Shown one piece after another: positions 44,585 through 53,200 of a DNA stretch of 64,000 nucleotides; positions within the stretch are counted from its first letter, which is position 1, and each line of letters begins with the position of its first letter. The notes beneath the pieces are model-generated. The model saw only the letters and a list, made by a program, of their open reading frames with translations, did no database searches and had not been told where the DNA came from. The DNA is from Acidovorax sp. KKS102. Its GTDB lineage: Bacteria; Pseudomonadota; Gammaproteobacteria; Burkholderiales; Burkholderiaceae_C. The stretch is from assembly GCF_000302535.1 (NCBI RefSeq), contig NC_018708.1, forward strand, positions 4,402,001 to 4,466,000, given 5' to 3'. A program made the position numbers and the translations under genes.

Positions 44585-45643
44585 ATGGTTTTCCCTATCC
44601 AATCCGCCGACTCCAGCCCCGCCCCCACCGCACCGCCGCTGCGCGTGGCCACGGCGGGCGAGGCCTTGTTTGACCTGATCGAAGAGCCCGATGGCCGCCT
44701 CAAGCCCTGCGCGGGCGGGGCGGTCTACAACCTCACGAGGGCTTTGGGCCTGCAGGGCGTGGGCACGCTGTACCTCAACCCGCTGTCGGGCGACATGCTG
44801 GGGCGGCAACTGGCGCGCGGGCTGCACGATGCGGGCGTGGCACTGGCAGCCCCTGCGCCGGTGCGTGCGCCCAGTGCGCTCGCCCTGGCCGCGCTGGATG
44901 CCGAGGGCAAGGCCAGTTACAGCTTCTACCGCGACGGCGTGGCCGACCGGCAGGTGACGGCGGCGGCGCTGATTGCCGCTTGCGCTGCCTTGCCCGACTT
45001 GCAGGTGGTGGCCACGGGCTGCCTGGCGCTGGTGGCGCAGGACGCTGCCATCTACCAACCCTGGCTGGCAGCGCAGCACGTAGCAGGCCGCATGGTGGTG
45101 GTGGATGCAAACCTGCGCCTGTCGGCCGTGGACGATGCCGATGCCTACCGCGCCAATGTGATGGCCGCCCTGCAGCACGCCCACCTCATCAAGGTGAGCG
45201 ACGATGACCTGGAGGCGCTGGCTGTTCCGGGCGCCAACGCATTGGAGCGCGCCCACTATTTACAGCAGCAAACACAGGCCCAATGGCTCGCGCTCACGCT
45301 GGGGCCGGGCGGCGCCTGGCTTCTGCAGCGTGATGGGCTGAGCGTGCATGCGCGCGAAGAAGCGCCGATCACGGTGGTGGACACCGTGGGTGCAGGCGAC
45401 TGTTTTCTGGCGGGTTTGATCACCGCCTGGCTGGCAGGGCCTGAGCGTGGCGAAGAAGCGCTGACCTTGCGCCCGGGTGGCTTGACGGCGCCCGTTTCGG
45501 AGGCCCGGCTGCGCGCCGTGCTGCACCATGCGCTGGCCAGCGCCAGCCACTGTGTGGAGCGGGCGGGCTGCACACCGCCCCGCTATGAAGAAGTGCAAGA
45601 GCGGCTGGCGCTGCGGCGCTCAGCGACCGCAGCGGGTCGGTAG
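44585..45643 (+). CDS. frcK: PfkB-family sugar kinase (FrcK-like)
   Basis: A protein of 352 residues from the ATG at 44585. GEALFDLIEEPDG and CAGGAVYNLTRAL open a ribokinase fold and VVDTVGAGDCFLAGLI carries the catalytic D272. Divergent from the fructose-type ABC operon and separated by 136 bp that hold the shared promoters. As in the Sinorhizobium frc locus, it probably phosphorylates the imported ketose. The specificity is inferred. Its stop lies 3 bp from the stop of the convergent NYN gene. Confidence 0.85.
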   Translation: MVFPIQSADSSPAPTAPPLRVATAGEALFDLIEEPDGRLKPCAGGAVYNLTRALGLQGVGTLYLNPLSGDMLGRQLARGLHDAGVALAAPAPVRAPSALALAALDAEGKASYSFYRDGVADRQVTAAALIAACAALPDLQVVATGCLALVAQDAAIYQPWLAAQHVAGRMVVVDANLRLSAVDDADAYRANVMAALQHAHLIKVSDDDLEALAVPGANALERAHYLQQQTQAQWLALTLGPGGAWLLQRDGLSVHAREEAPITVVDTVGAGDCFLAGLITAWLAGPERGEEALTLRPGGLTAPVSEARLRAVLHHALASASHCVERAGCTPPRYEEVQERLALRRSATAAGR

Positions 45644-45646
45644 CCT

Positions 45647-47161
45647 TTACTCGGCCGACTTGGTCGCAGGTTTACGGGCCCTGCTGCGGGGACGGGCAGC
45701 CGGGGCCTTGGCGGGCGTGCCGCCTTCTGCCTCAGCGGCAGGTGCCTCGGGCGCCGCGGCGGGGGACTCGGCATTGGCCGCATCGCCCGCATCCACCCCA
45801 GCACGCGCACTGCGCGAACGAGGCGCTGCTGCCTTGCGGGGGCTGGCGACCGACTTTGTTCCATCGCCACTGCGCGCCCGGCTGCGACGGGGGGTTGCCA
45901 CTTCGGAGACGTCGGCTTCGATGGACGCGCTGAACTCTGGGGTGTCTGCACTACCCCCTTCTGCCTCAGGAGCCGGCGCTTGTTGCGGGGTGGTGTCGAT
46001 CACCGGCTCTGGCGCCGCCACCTCGGGGAGTACAGACTGGCTGAAATAGCGGCTGGCCGGACGCTCAGCGGGAGCATCGGCCTGCTCAGATTCAGCGTGT
46101 TCGTTGCGCTGCGTGGGCCGCATGTCGGCGCGATCTGCGCGCTCCGCACCCTCACCACGACGCCCCCGGCTGCGGCCCTGCGCGCCCTGCCCTTCGCCGC
46201 TGTCAGAACGCAGATCGGGAGCCGTCGCCACCGCATGAAAGTCATGCCGTGTGGTTCCGCCCTGGCTGGTGCGCTCACTGGGGCGCTCACCGGCTCCATC
46301 AGCCCGTGCGGGCGCGGCTGAGGCGCTCGGCCCGCCATGGCTGCGGAACACATACGCACCCGATTTTTCATCGCGCCCAAACTCCAGCAGCCCACGCGCC
46401 TGCGCTTCCTCCAGCAGATTGCCAAAGGTGCGGAAGCCATACCGGCCTTCGCTGAAATCGGGCTTGCGGCGCTTGATGGCCTCCTTGAGCACGGAGGCCC
46501 AGATCTTTCCGGTGTCGCCGCGCTCGGACAGCAGGGCTTCAAACGTTTCGGCCGCCAGCTCCACGCCCTGGGTGCGGCGCGCGTCCTGGCTTTCCTTGCG
46601 GCTGCGCTCCTCCTCAGGGCTGCGGCGGGGTGCTGGTGGCGGATTGCTGCCAGGGCTCTGGCGGCGGGCCTGGGCGCGCTGGTTTTCGCGCACCAGGTCG
46701 TCGTAGAAGATGAATTCGTCGCAGTTGGCAATCAGCAGGTCCGACGTGGACTGCTTCACGCCCACACCGATCACCTGCTTGTTGTTCTCGCGCAGCTTGG
46801 ACACCAGCGGCGAAAAGTCCGAGTCGCCGCTGATGATGACGAAGGTGTTGACGTGCGACTTGGTGTAGCAGAGGTCCAGCGCGTCCACCACCAGGCGGAT
46901 GTCGGCCGAATTCTTGCCCGACTGGCGCACGTGCGGGATTTCGATCAGCTCGAAGTTCGCCTCGTGCATCGTGGCCTTGAAGCCCTTGTAGCGCTCCCAG
47001 TCGCAGTAGGCCTTCTTGACCACGATGGAGCCCTTGAGCAGCAGGCGCTCCAGGATGGGCTTGATGTCGAACTTTTCGTACTGCGCATCGCGCACGCCCA
47101 GGGCGACGTTTTCAAAGTCGCAGAACAGGGCCATGCTGATGCTGTCGGAGGGGGATGCCAT
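45647..47161 (-). CDS. NYN-domain putative ribonuclease with LOTUS/OST-HTH domain
   Basis: A 504-residue protein. An N-terminal NYN (LabA/DUF88, PIN-like) nuclease fold carries acidic residues D15 (LFCDFENVA), D87 (NSADIRLVVDALD), D113 and D115 (VIISGDSDFSPLV). A LOTUS/OST-HTH domain at about 205-275 (IWASVLKEAIKRRKPDFSEG, then FRTFGNLLEEAQARGLLEF) should bind RNA or G-quadruplexes. The last 220 residues are disordered and rich in Ala, Glu, Arg and Pro. The layout suggests an RNA-degrading or RNA-processing enzyme; targets are unknown. Monocistronic. Confidence 0.88.
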   Translation of the reverse strand: MASPSDSISMALFCDFENVALGVRDAQYEKFDIKPILERLLLKGSIVVKKAYCDWERYKGFKATMHEANFELIEIPHVRQSGKNSADIRLVVDALDLCYTKSHVNTFVIISGDSDFSPLVSKLRENNKQVIGVGVKQSTSDLLIANCDEFIFYDDLVRENQRAQARRQSPGSNPPPAPRRSPEEERSRKESQDARRTQGVELAAETFEALLSERGDTGKIWASVLKEAIKRRKPDFSEGRYGFRTFGNLLEEAQARGLLEFGRDEKSGAYVFRSHGGPSASAAPARADGAGERPSERTSQGGTTRHDFHAVATAPDLRSDSGEGQGAQGRSRGRRGEGAERADRADMRPTQRNEHAESEQADAPAERPASRYFSQSVLPEVAAPEPVIDTTPQQAPAPEAEGGSADTPEFSASIEADVSEVATPRRSRARSGDGTKSVASPRKAAAPRSRSARAGVDAGDAANAESPAAAPEAPAAEAEGGTPAKAPAARPRSRARKPATKSAE

Positions 47162-47233
47162 ATCGTGTGTGAGTTCCGTTCAATGCTGCGGATCATCACA
47201 CGGAACGCATTGCCCCCTCCGAAGGGAGTGGCC

Positions 47234-48196
47234 TCAGGTGGGTTTGGCCAAGCCCAATTTCTCTACCAGCGCCTTCTCGCGCGTGAAGGTGTCCTGCGCA
47301 AACTTCTTGTACGCCGACGTGCTCATGTACATCGGCACCATGTCGTAGCGGGCGAGGGCCGTCTTGTAGCTGTCCTGCTCCATGGCCTGTTTGAAAGCAT
47401 CGTGCAGGCGCTTCACCACCGCATCGGGCGTGCCTTTGGGGGCGCCAATGCCAAACGGCGAGTTCTGCACCAGGTTCAGGCCCAGCTCCTTGAGCGTGGG
47501 CGCATCGGGGAACTTGGCCAGGCGCTCCGCGCCCCAGGTGTTGAGCACGCGCAGCTTGCCGGCCTCGACCTGCGGCGCAAAGCCGGTGGAGTCGGCTGCT
47601 GCCATGATTTGCCCGCCGAGGATGGACTGCATAAGGTCGGCGCTGCCCTTGTAGGGCACGTGCAGCAGTTCGATGCCCAGCTGCTGCGCGATGAGTTCCA
47701 TGGTCAGGTGCGGGCTGGTCATGGTGCCGGTGGAGCCGTAGCTCAGCTTGCCCGGGTTGGCCTTGGCCCAGGCCACAAAGTGGGTCCAGGTCTTGAGCGG
47801 CGAGTCGGCAGGCACCACCAGGCCAAACGCGTAGCCGGTGACGTTGAGCACATAGCTGATGTCCTTGACCGGGTCCCAGTTGATCTTGGTGGTGTAGGGC
47901 AGGCGGAACACGCCCAGCGGAATCTGAGCCACCGTGTAGCCGTCGGCTGGAGAAGTTTGCAGCTGCTGTGCGGGCAATGTGCCGCCGGCACCAGGCTTGT
48001 TCTCCACGATCACGGGCTGGCCCAGGATCTTGCTGGCGTTGTCGGCCAGCGACCGCATGGTGATGTCGGTGGGGCCACCGGCCGGGAAGGCGATGATCAG
48101 CTTGATGGGCTTGTTGGGAAAGCTCTGGGCCTGTGCCAGGAATGCGGGGGCGGCCAGGCTGGCGGCTCCCCATTGGATGATCTGGCGACGTTGCAT
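47234..48196 (-). CDS. Bug-family tripartite tricarboxylate transporter solute-binding protein
   Basis: A protein of 320 residues from the ATG at 48196 (MQRRQIIQWGAASLAAPAFL), a twin-Arg-like leader followed by AQA. FPNKPIKLIIAFPAGGPTDITMRSLADN and VIVENKPGAGG are the classic Bug signatures. The family binds carboxylates for TctAB-type symport. It is an orphan, with no tctA or tctB nearby, as is usual for this very expanded family in Burkholderiales. Confidence 0.93.
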   Translation of the reverse strand: MQRRQIIQWGAASLAAPAFLAQAQSFPNKPIKLIIAFPAGGPTDITMRSLADNASKILGQPVIVENKPGAGGTLPAQQLQTSPADGYTVAQIPLGVFRLPYTTKINWDPVKDISYVLNVTGYAFGLVVPADSPLKTWTHFVAWAKANPGKLSYGSTGTMTSPHLTMELIAQQLGIELLHVPYKGSADLMQSILGGQIMAAADSTGFAPQVEAGKLRVLNTWGAERLAKFPDAPTLKELGLNLVQNSPFGIGAPKGTPDAVVKRLHDAFKQAMEQDSYKTALARYDMVPMYMSTSAYKKFAQDTFTREKALVEKLGLAKPT

Positions 48197-48335
48197 GGCG
48201 GGCTCCTGAAAAGCAAAAACAAGGACGTCGCTATTGGACTTCAGGCCGCGCCGCGAGGGTATGCGGAAACCCCCTAGCCCATGTCGCCAAGGCGCCAGCG
48301 CGCAGCCCTTGCGCTGGTACACCGCTGGGGCTGCA

Positions 48336-48767
48336 TCACGCCTTGTAGGTGGACAGCAGGATGCTGGTCTCGGTGTTGGCAATGCCGGGCGTGAGGCGGA
48401 TGCGGCCCAGGGCTGCATCAAACGCCTCTAGGCTCTCGGCGCGCACCTCGGCCACGATGTCCCAGCGGCCGTTGGTGGTGTGCAGTGTGCCCACGGTGGG
48501 CTCGCCACGCAGCGCGCGGATCACGGCGGGGGCGGCGTTGCCCTCCACCGCAATGCTCATCCAGGCGCGGATGCGCTGGGGCTCGGAGTCGGGACGCAGG
48601 CGCACGGTATAGCCGGTGATGACGCCGCTCTCCTCCATCTTGTGCAGGCGGTTTTGCACCGTACCGCGCGACACGCGCAGCTTTTGCGCCAGCGTGGCGA
48701 CCGGGGTGCGGGCGTCGGCACGCAGGATGCTGATGATTTCGCGGTCGGTGTCGTCAAGCTTGGTCAT
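48336..48767 (-). CDS. Lrp/AsnC-family transcriptional regulator
   Basis: A 143-residue regulator with an N-terminal AsnC helix-turn-helix (LDDTDREIISILRADARTPVATLAQKLRVSRGTVQNRLHKM) and a C-terminal AsnC effector domain with GRWDIVAEVRAESLEAFDAALGRI. Not closely similar to the other Lrp gene at 10175. It is upstream of, and in the same direction as, the Bug gene, with a 139-bp gap; a link is possible but not shown. Confidence 0.92.
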   Translation of the reverse strand: MTKLDDTDREIISILRADARTPVATLAQKLRVSRGTVQNRLHKMEESGVITGYTVRLRPDSEPQRIRAWMSIAVEGNAAPAVIRALRGEPTVGTLHTTNGRWDIVAEVRAESLEAFDAALGRIRLTPGIANTETSILLSTYKA

Positions 48768-48920
48768 GGTGTGCGGGGCAACTGGCAGATCGGCAATTTT
48801 CTGCGCATTCTGATGGCTTGGGTGCTAGGTCCCCCATGCCCGTGAAGCACGCCGTCGTGCCCTGCCAAGCTTTGCACCCAGCGGCGTGCGACCGGTTTGT
48901 GCCAGCGCGTCACAGGCCCA

Positions 48921-48990
48921 TTTGACATAAAAATGCCTGGTAGCACTAGTAAATATTGCCCTAACAGCTATCAAATTAGGAGTACATCCT
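48921..48990 (+). repeat. Dispersed 60-bp element, copy H (upstream of lrp, next to ykgJ-like)
   Basis: TTTGACATAAAAATGCCTGG, TAGCACTAGTAAATATTGCC, then CAGCTATCAAATTAGGAGTA. It ends two bases before the stop codon of the YkgJ-like gene, so it forms that gene's 3' end. Confidence 0.8.
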
Positions 48991-48991
48991 G

Positions 48992-49342
48992 TCATGGCCC
49001 CGGCGGCAGCACCTGCGCGTCCAGCCGCGCATCGCAGCCAATGCCCGACGCAATCCAGCGCCGGGCCAGCGCCGACATTGCACGCACCGCCCACGGGTGC
49101 GCCATGCCCGTCACCGCCGCCGGGTCGGCCACCATGCCGCACCAGTAGCGCTGGTCGGCATCGCTCCAGCGAAGGGCCGAACAGGCGCCCCGGCGACGGC
49201 GCGACACCAACACGCCCAGAGGGCAGGGCTCGGCCAGGCAGCACAGACCGCAGCCGTTGCAGGGCGCGCCTTCGGCCGGCTTGGGCGGTGCTTCAGGGTG
49301 CAGCCACACCACGGTGGGTGAGCCAGGGGGTTGTGTGGACAT
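48992..49342 (-). CDS. YkgJ-family cysteine cluster protein
   Basis: A protein of 116 residues from the ATG at 49342 (MSTQPPGSPTVVWLHPE). The N-terminal cysteines GAPCNGCGLCCLAEPCPLGV are the CxxCxxCC cluster of the family, probably binding a metal or iron-sulfur cluster; further Cys lie in GACSALRW and WCGMVAD. Function is unknown. The C-terminus (QVLPPGP) is directly abutted by a repeat copy. Confidence 0.85.
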   Translation of the reverse strand: MSTQPPGSPTVVWLHPEAPPKPAEGAPCNGCGLCCLAEPCPLGVLVSRRRRGACSALRWSDADQRYWCGMVADPAAVTGMAHPWAVRAMSALARRWIASGIGCDARLDAQVLPPGP

Positions 49343-49469
49343 CAGTTGCGAATGGCGTAGAGCGCAACGGCAACACCGCACACGCTTTGGCCCATTGTGC
49401 CGCCAGCTTCAATGTCCCGGCCCCGCGATGACGCCCGCCCAGCGCGGCTGGCCCCTCACCCCATGCCCC

Positions 49470-49503
49470 AAAAAAAGCCCCTGCTGCGAGGGCAGCAGGG
49501 GCT
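49470..49503 (-). terminator. Strong terminator downstream of the small lipoprotein gene
   Basis: A perfect 12-bp stem (AGCCCCTGCTGC with GCAGCAGGGGCT) around GAGG, with seven A on the plus strand giving a T-tract for minus-strand transcripts. Confidence 0.9.
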
Positions 49504-49581
49504 GAACCGGCCGAAGGACCGGGGAGGGAGACAAGCAATGAGATCGAATGAGATCGGTAGAACGCGCGGTGCGCGCGGGGC

Positions 49582-50088
49582 TTAGCAGCCCGCAGGGCGG
49601 TTGGGGCGCATCGGCACGATGCCGCTCACGCGCAGCGTGGCGCCCGATCCGTCGGAGGCCGTCAGCGTCTTGCCGGTGAAGCGCACCTGGTCGCTCTCGC
49701 GCACCACAGCGGTGTCGGCGGGTTCGCCGCTGCCGTATTCCTTGCCGTCAAAGGTCAGGAACACCTGGTGCAGACTGGTGGCATCCGGGCGGTAACGAAT
49801 GTCGCCGAACGCGGTGGCGGACGAGCCCACCTTGTTGGCACCGTCAAAGCGGAAGGTGCACAGCTCGGGCACCGAGCCGATGGGGTTCTTCTTGTCCACA
49901 TCGGTGAGGTTGAGTGCGCCGTTGCCGTAGACGCCATTCAGGCCGTCAACGGTGGCGTTGCTCACCGTGAGCACGCCGGGTTCGTTGCTGGGGGATGGGT
50001 CGTCGTCGTTGCCGCCACCGCAGGCCACCAGCAGCACAGAGGTGGCCGCAAGGGCGGTACAGGTCTTGAGGAAATGGAGCGTTTTCAT
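49582..50088 (-). CDS. Hypothetical small lipoprotein
   Basis: A protein of 168 residues from the ATG at 50088. The signal peptide ends in a lipobox (LAATSVLLVACGGG), followed by a low-complexity Asp/Ser linker. The mature part is beta-rich (VDGLNGVYGNGALNLTDVDK, GDIRYRPDATSLHQVFLTFDGKEYGSG), with one Cys in PELCTFRFDG and a C-terminal Cys (RPAGC) that might form a disulfide. Not assigned to a family. Monocistronic with its own terminator; probably an outer-membrane or periplasmic lipoprotein. Confidence 0.78.
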   Translation of the reverse strand: MKTLHFLKTCTALAATSVLLVACGGGNDDDPSPSNEPGVLTVSNATVDGLNGVYGNGALNLTDVDKKNPIGSVPELCTFRFDGANKVGSSATAFGDIRYRPDATSLHQVFLTFDGKEYGSGEPADTAVVRESDQVRFTGKTLTASDGSGATLRVSGIVPMRPNRPAGC

Positions 50089-50254
50089 GGCGGTGTGTCC
50101 TGGGATGTGGATGGAAGGTGGGGAACCGATCCCCTGCAGCCCATCGTAGGAAAACCACCCCAGGCGCCACGTGCGCCATGTTCCGCGCTGTGCGTAGGAC
50201 AGAGGCCGATGGGGCTGTGCGCCCCTAGCCCCACAGCCCCCTGCCCTCGACGCC

Positions 50255-53200
50255 TCAGCGCGCCAGCACCGGCGCCAGCGCCTTGCCCGTGTGCGTGCCT
50301 GCGGCCACCACCTCTTCGGGCGTAGCGGCCGCCACGATGCGGCCACCGGCGTTGCCGCCCTCCGGTCCCAGGTCCAGGATCCAGTCGGCCTCGGCGATCA
50401 CATCCAGGTCGTGCTCGATCACGATCACACTATGGCCGCCGTCCACCAGGCGGTGCAGCACACGGATGAGCTTGTCCACATCAGCCATGTGCAGGCCCAC
50501 GGTGGGCTCGTCCAGCACATACAGCGTGTGCGGCGCCTTCTGACCCCGGCGGCCGACCTCGTCGCGCACCTTGGTCAGCTCGGTCACGAGCTTGATGCGC
50601 TGCGCCTCGCCACCGGACAGCGTGGGCGACGGCTGGCCCAGCGTGAGGTAGCCGAGGCCCACGTCCTTCAAGAGCTGCAGCGGGTGCGCAATGCTGGGCA
50701 TGGTGGCGAAGAAGTCCACGGCCTCATCCACCTCCATCTGCAGCACGTCACCAATGCTCTTGCCGCGCCAGGTCACGGCCAGCGTTTCGGGGTTGAAGCG
50801 CGCGCCGTGGCAGGTCTCGCAGGGCACCTTCACATCAGGCAAAAAGCTCATCTCGATGGTGCGCACGCCCGCACCTTCGCAGCTGGGGCAGCGGCCTTCG
50901 CCGGTGTTGAAGCTGAAGCGCCCGGCGGCATAGCCGCGTGCCTTGGCCTCCAGCGTTTCGGCAAACAGCTTGCGGATGGTGTCCCAGAAGCCAATGTAGG
51001 TGGCGGGGCACGAACGCGGCGTCTTGCCGATGGGCGTCTGGTCCACCTCCAGCACGCGGTCAATGCTTTCGAAGCCCGACAGGCCCGTGCAGCCCACCAG
51101 CGGCGGCGCCTTGCCTGCGTCCATCGCATCGCGCCCGGCCTTGGTACTGCGCTGCTGCACCCAGGCTTGCACGTTGGCCAGCAGCACATCGCGCGCCAGG
51201 GTGGACTTGCCCGAGCCACTCACGCCCGTCACCGCCACCAGGCGGTGCAGCGGCACGGTGGCGGTCACGTTTTGCAGGTTGTGCAGCTGCGCGCCATGCA
51301 CCGTCAGCCAGCGCATGGCGGCGCGCTCCTTGGCCTCGGTGAGTGCATCGGCCGCCAGCGCGGCGGCCTGGGCGGCGCGCTTCTTCACGGCTGCGCTTTG
51401 GCGGCCGGTGGGCGCTGCGGCTTCGGCCTGAGCAAAGGCGGCCGTGGCTTCGGCGCTCACCTCGCCCGCCACCATGCTGCGGCGCAGTTGCAGCGGGTGC
51501 TTCATCGCGTGCAGCAGGTAGCGGCCGGTTTGCGAATCTTCTGCGTTCGTGAGGTCGCTCACCGAACCCTGCGCCACCAGGCGCCCGCCGCGTTTGCCGG
51601 CGCTGGGGCCAATGTCGATGATGTGGTCGGCGCGGCGGATGGTGTCCTCGTCGTGCTCCACCACCACCAGCGTGTTGCCCTTGTCGCCCAGCTTGTGCAG
51701 GGCATTCAGCAGAATCTGGTTGTCGCGGGCGTGCAGGCCGATGGTGGGCTCATCCAGCACGTAGCACACGCCTTGCAGGTTGCTGCCCAGCTGGGCAGCC
51801 AGGCGGATGCGCTGCGCCTCGCCCCCGCTGAGCGTGGGCGCGCCCCGGTCCAGCGTGAGGTAGCCCAGGCCCACTTCTTCCAAAAACTCCAGGCGGCTCT
51901 GGATCTCGGGGACCAGGTCGCGGGCGATGTCGGCCTCGCGGGCTGTCATGCCGCCTTCCACGCGCAAGGTCTCCACCCAGCGGCGCACGTCCGTGACGGA
52001 CAGCGCGGCAATGTCGGTGATGCCCACGCCCGCAAACCGCACAGCGCGGGCCGTGGCGTTCAGGCGCGTGCCGCTGCAGGTCGGGCAGGCCGTGTCAGCA
52101 AGGTCTTCCACCTCAGGCTCGGCAAAGGTCTGCTCGCGGCCCTTTTCCTTGTCGTCCTGCACCGAGTCGTCAAACACCTTGCGCTGGTCTTTGGTGAGCT
52201 TGACGCCGGTGCCCACGCAGTCGGGGCACCAGCCGTGTTTGCTGTTGTAGGAGAACAGGCGCGGGTCCAGCTCGGCATAGCTCGTCGCGCACACGGGGCA
52301 GGCGCGCTTGGTGGAGAACGCCTGCAGCGTGCCAATACCGGCCGTTGGCTGGCCGCCCTCCATGGCTTCACGCAGGCCTGCAATGCCTGAGAGAACGTGC
52401 ACCACGCCTTTGCCGTGCGTGAGTGCGTCGGCCAGCGCGGTGCGGAGTTGGGCCTCGTTCTCGGGCGACACATCGAGGCTGGCCACGGGCAGCTCGATGG
52501 TGTGTTCCTTGAAGCGGTCGATGCGCGGGAAATTGGTGGTCGGCAGAAAGTTGCCGTCCACCCGCAGGTGCGTGTAGCCACGCGGACGGGCCCAGTCGGC
52601 CAGCTCGGTGTACACGCCCTTGCGGTTCATCACCAGCGGCGCGAGCAGGCCGATGTGCTGGCCACGGAACTGCGTGAGCAGCTGCGCTGCAATGCTCTCG
52701 GGTGTTTGAGGCTGCACGGCGGCGCCGTCTTTGGTGCAGTGTTGCGTGCCGAGCTTGACATACAGCAGGCGCAAAAAGTGCCACACCTCGGTGGTCGTGC
52801 CCACGGTGGACTTGCGCCCGCCCCGCGACAAGCGCTGCTCGATGGCGACGGTGGGCGGGATGCCGTAGACCGCATCCACCTCGGGCCGGCCCGCAGGCTG
52901 CACGATGGAGCGCGCATAGGCGTTGAGCGATTCCAGGTAGCGCCGCTGGCCTTCGTTGAACAGGATGTCGAACGCCAGCGTGGACTTGCCCGAGCCGCTC
53001 ACGCCGGTCACCACATTGAACTTGCCGCGCGGAATGTCTACGCTCAGGTTCTTGAGGTTGTGTTCCTTGGCGTTGACGATTTCAATGGCGTTTTTGGCCG
53101 CTGGCGCTTGATCCATATGCGCAAGGCGCTCTGATTTTCGTAGCGCAGCAGCTTTTTCGTGCACCGAATGGCCGCCCACGCCCAAAGCCAATTCGTAGTC

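Noticed and set aside
46337..48277. Antisense ORF of 646 codons over the NYN and Bug genes
   Set aside because: It crosses two unrelated genes and their promoter gap, which a real gene would not need to mirror.
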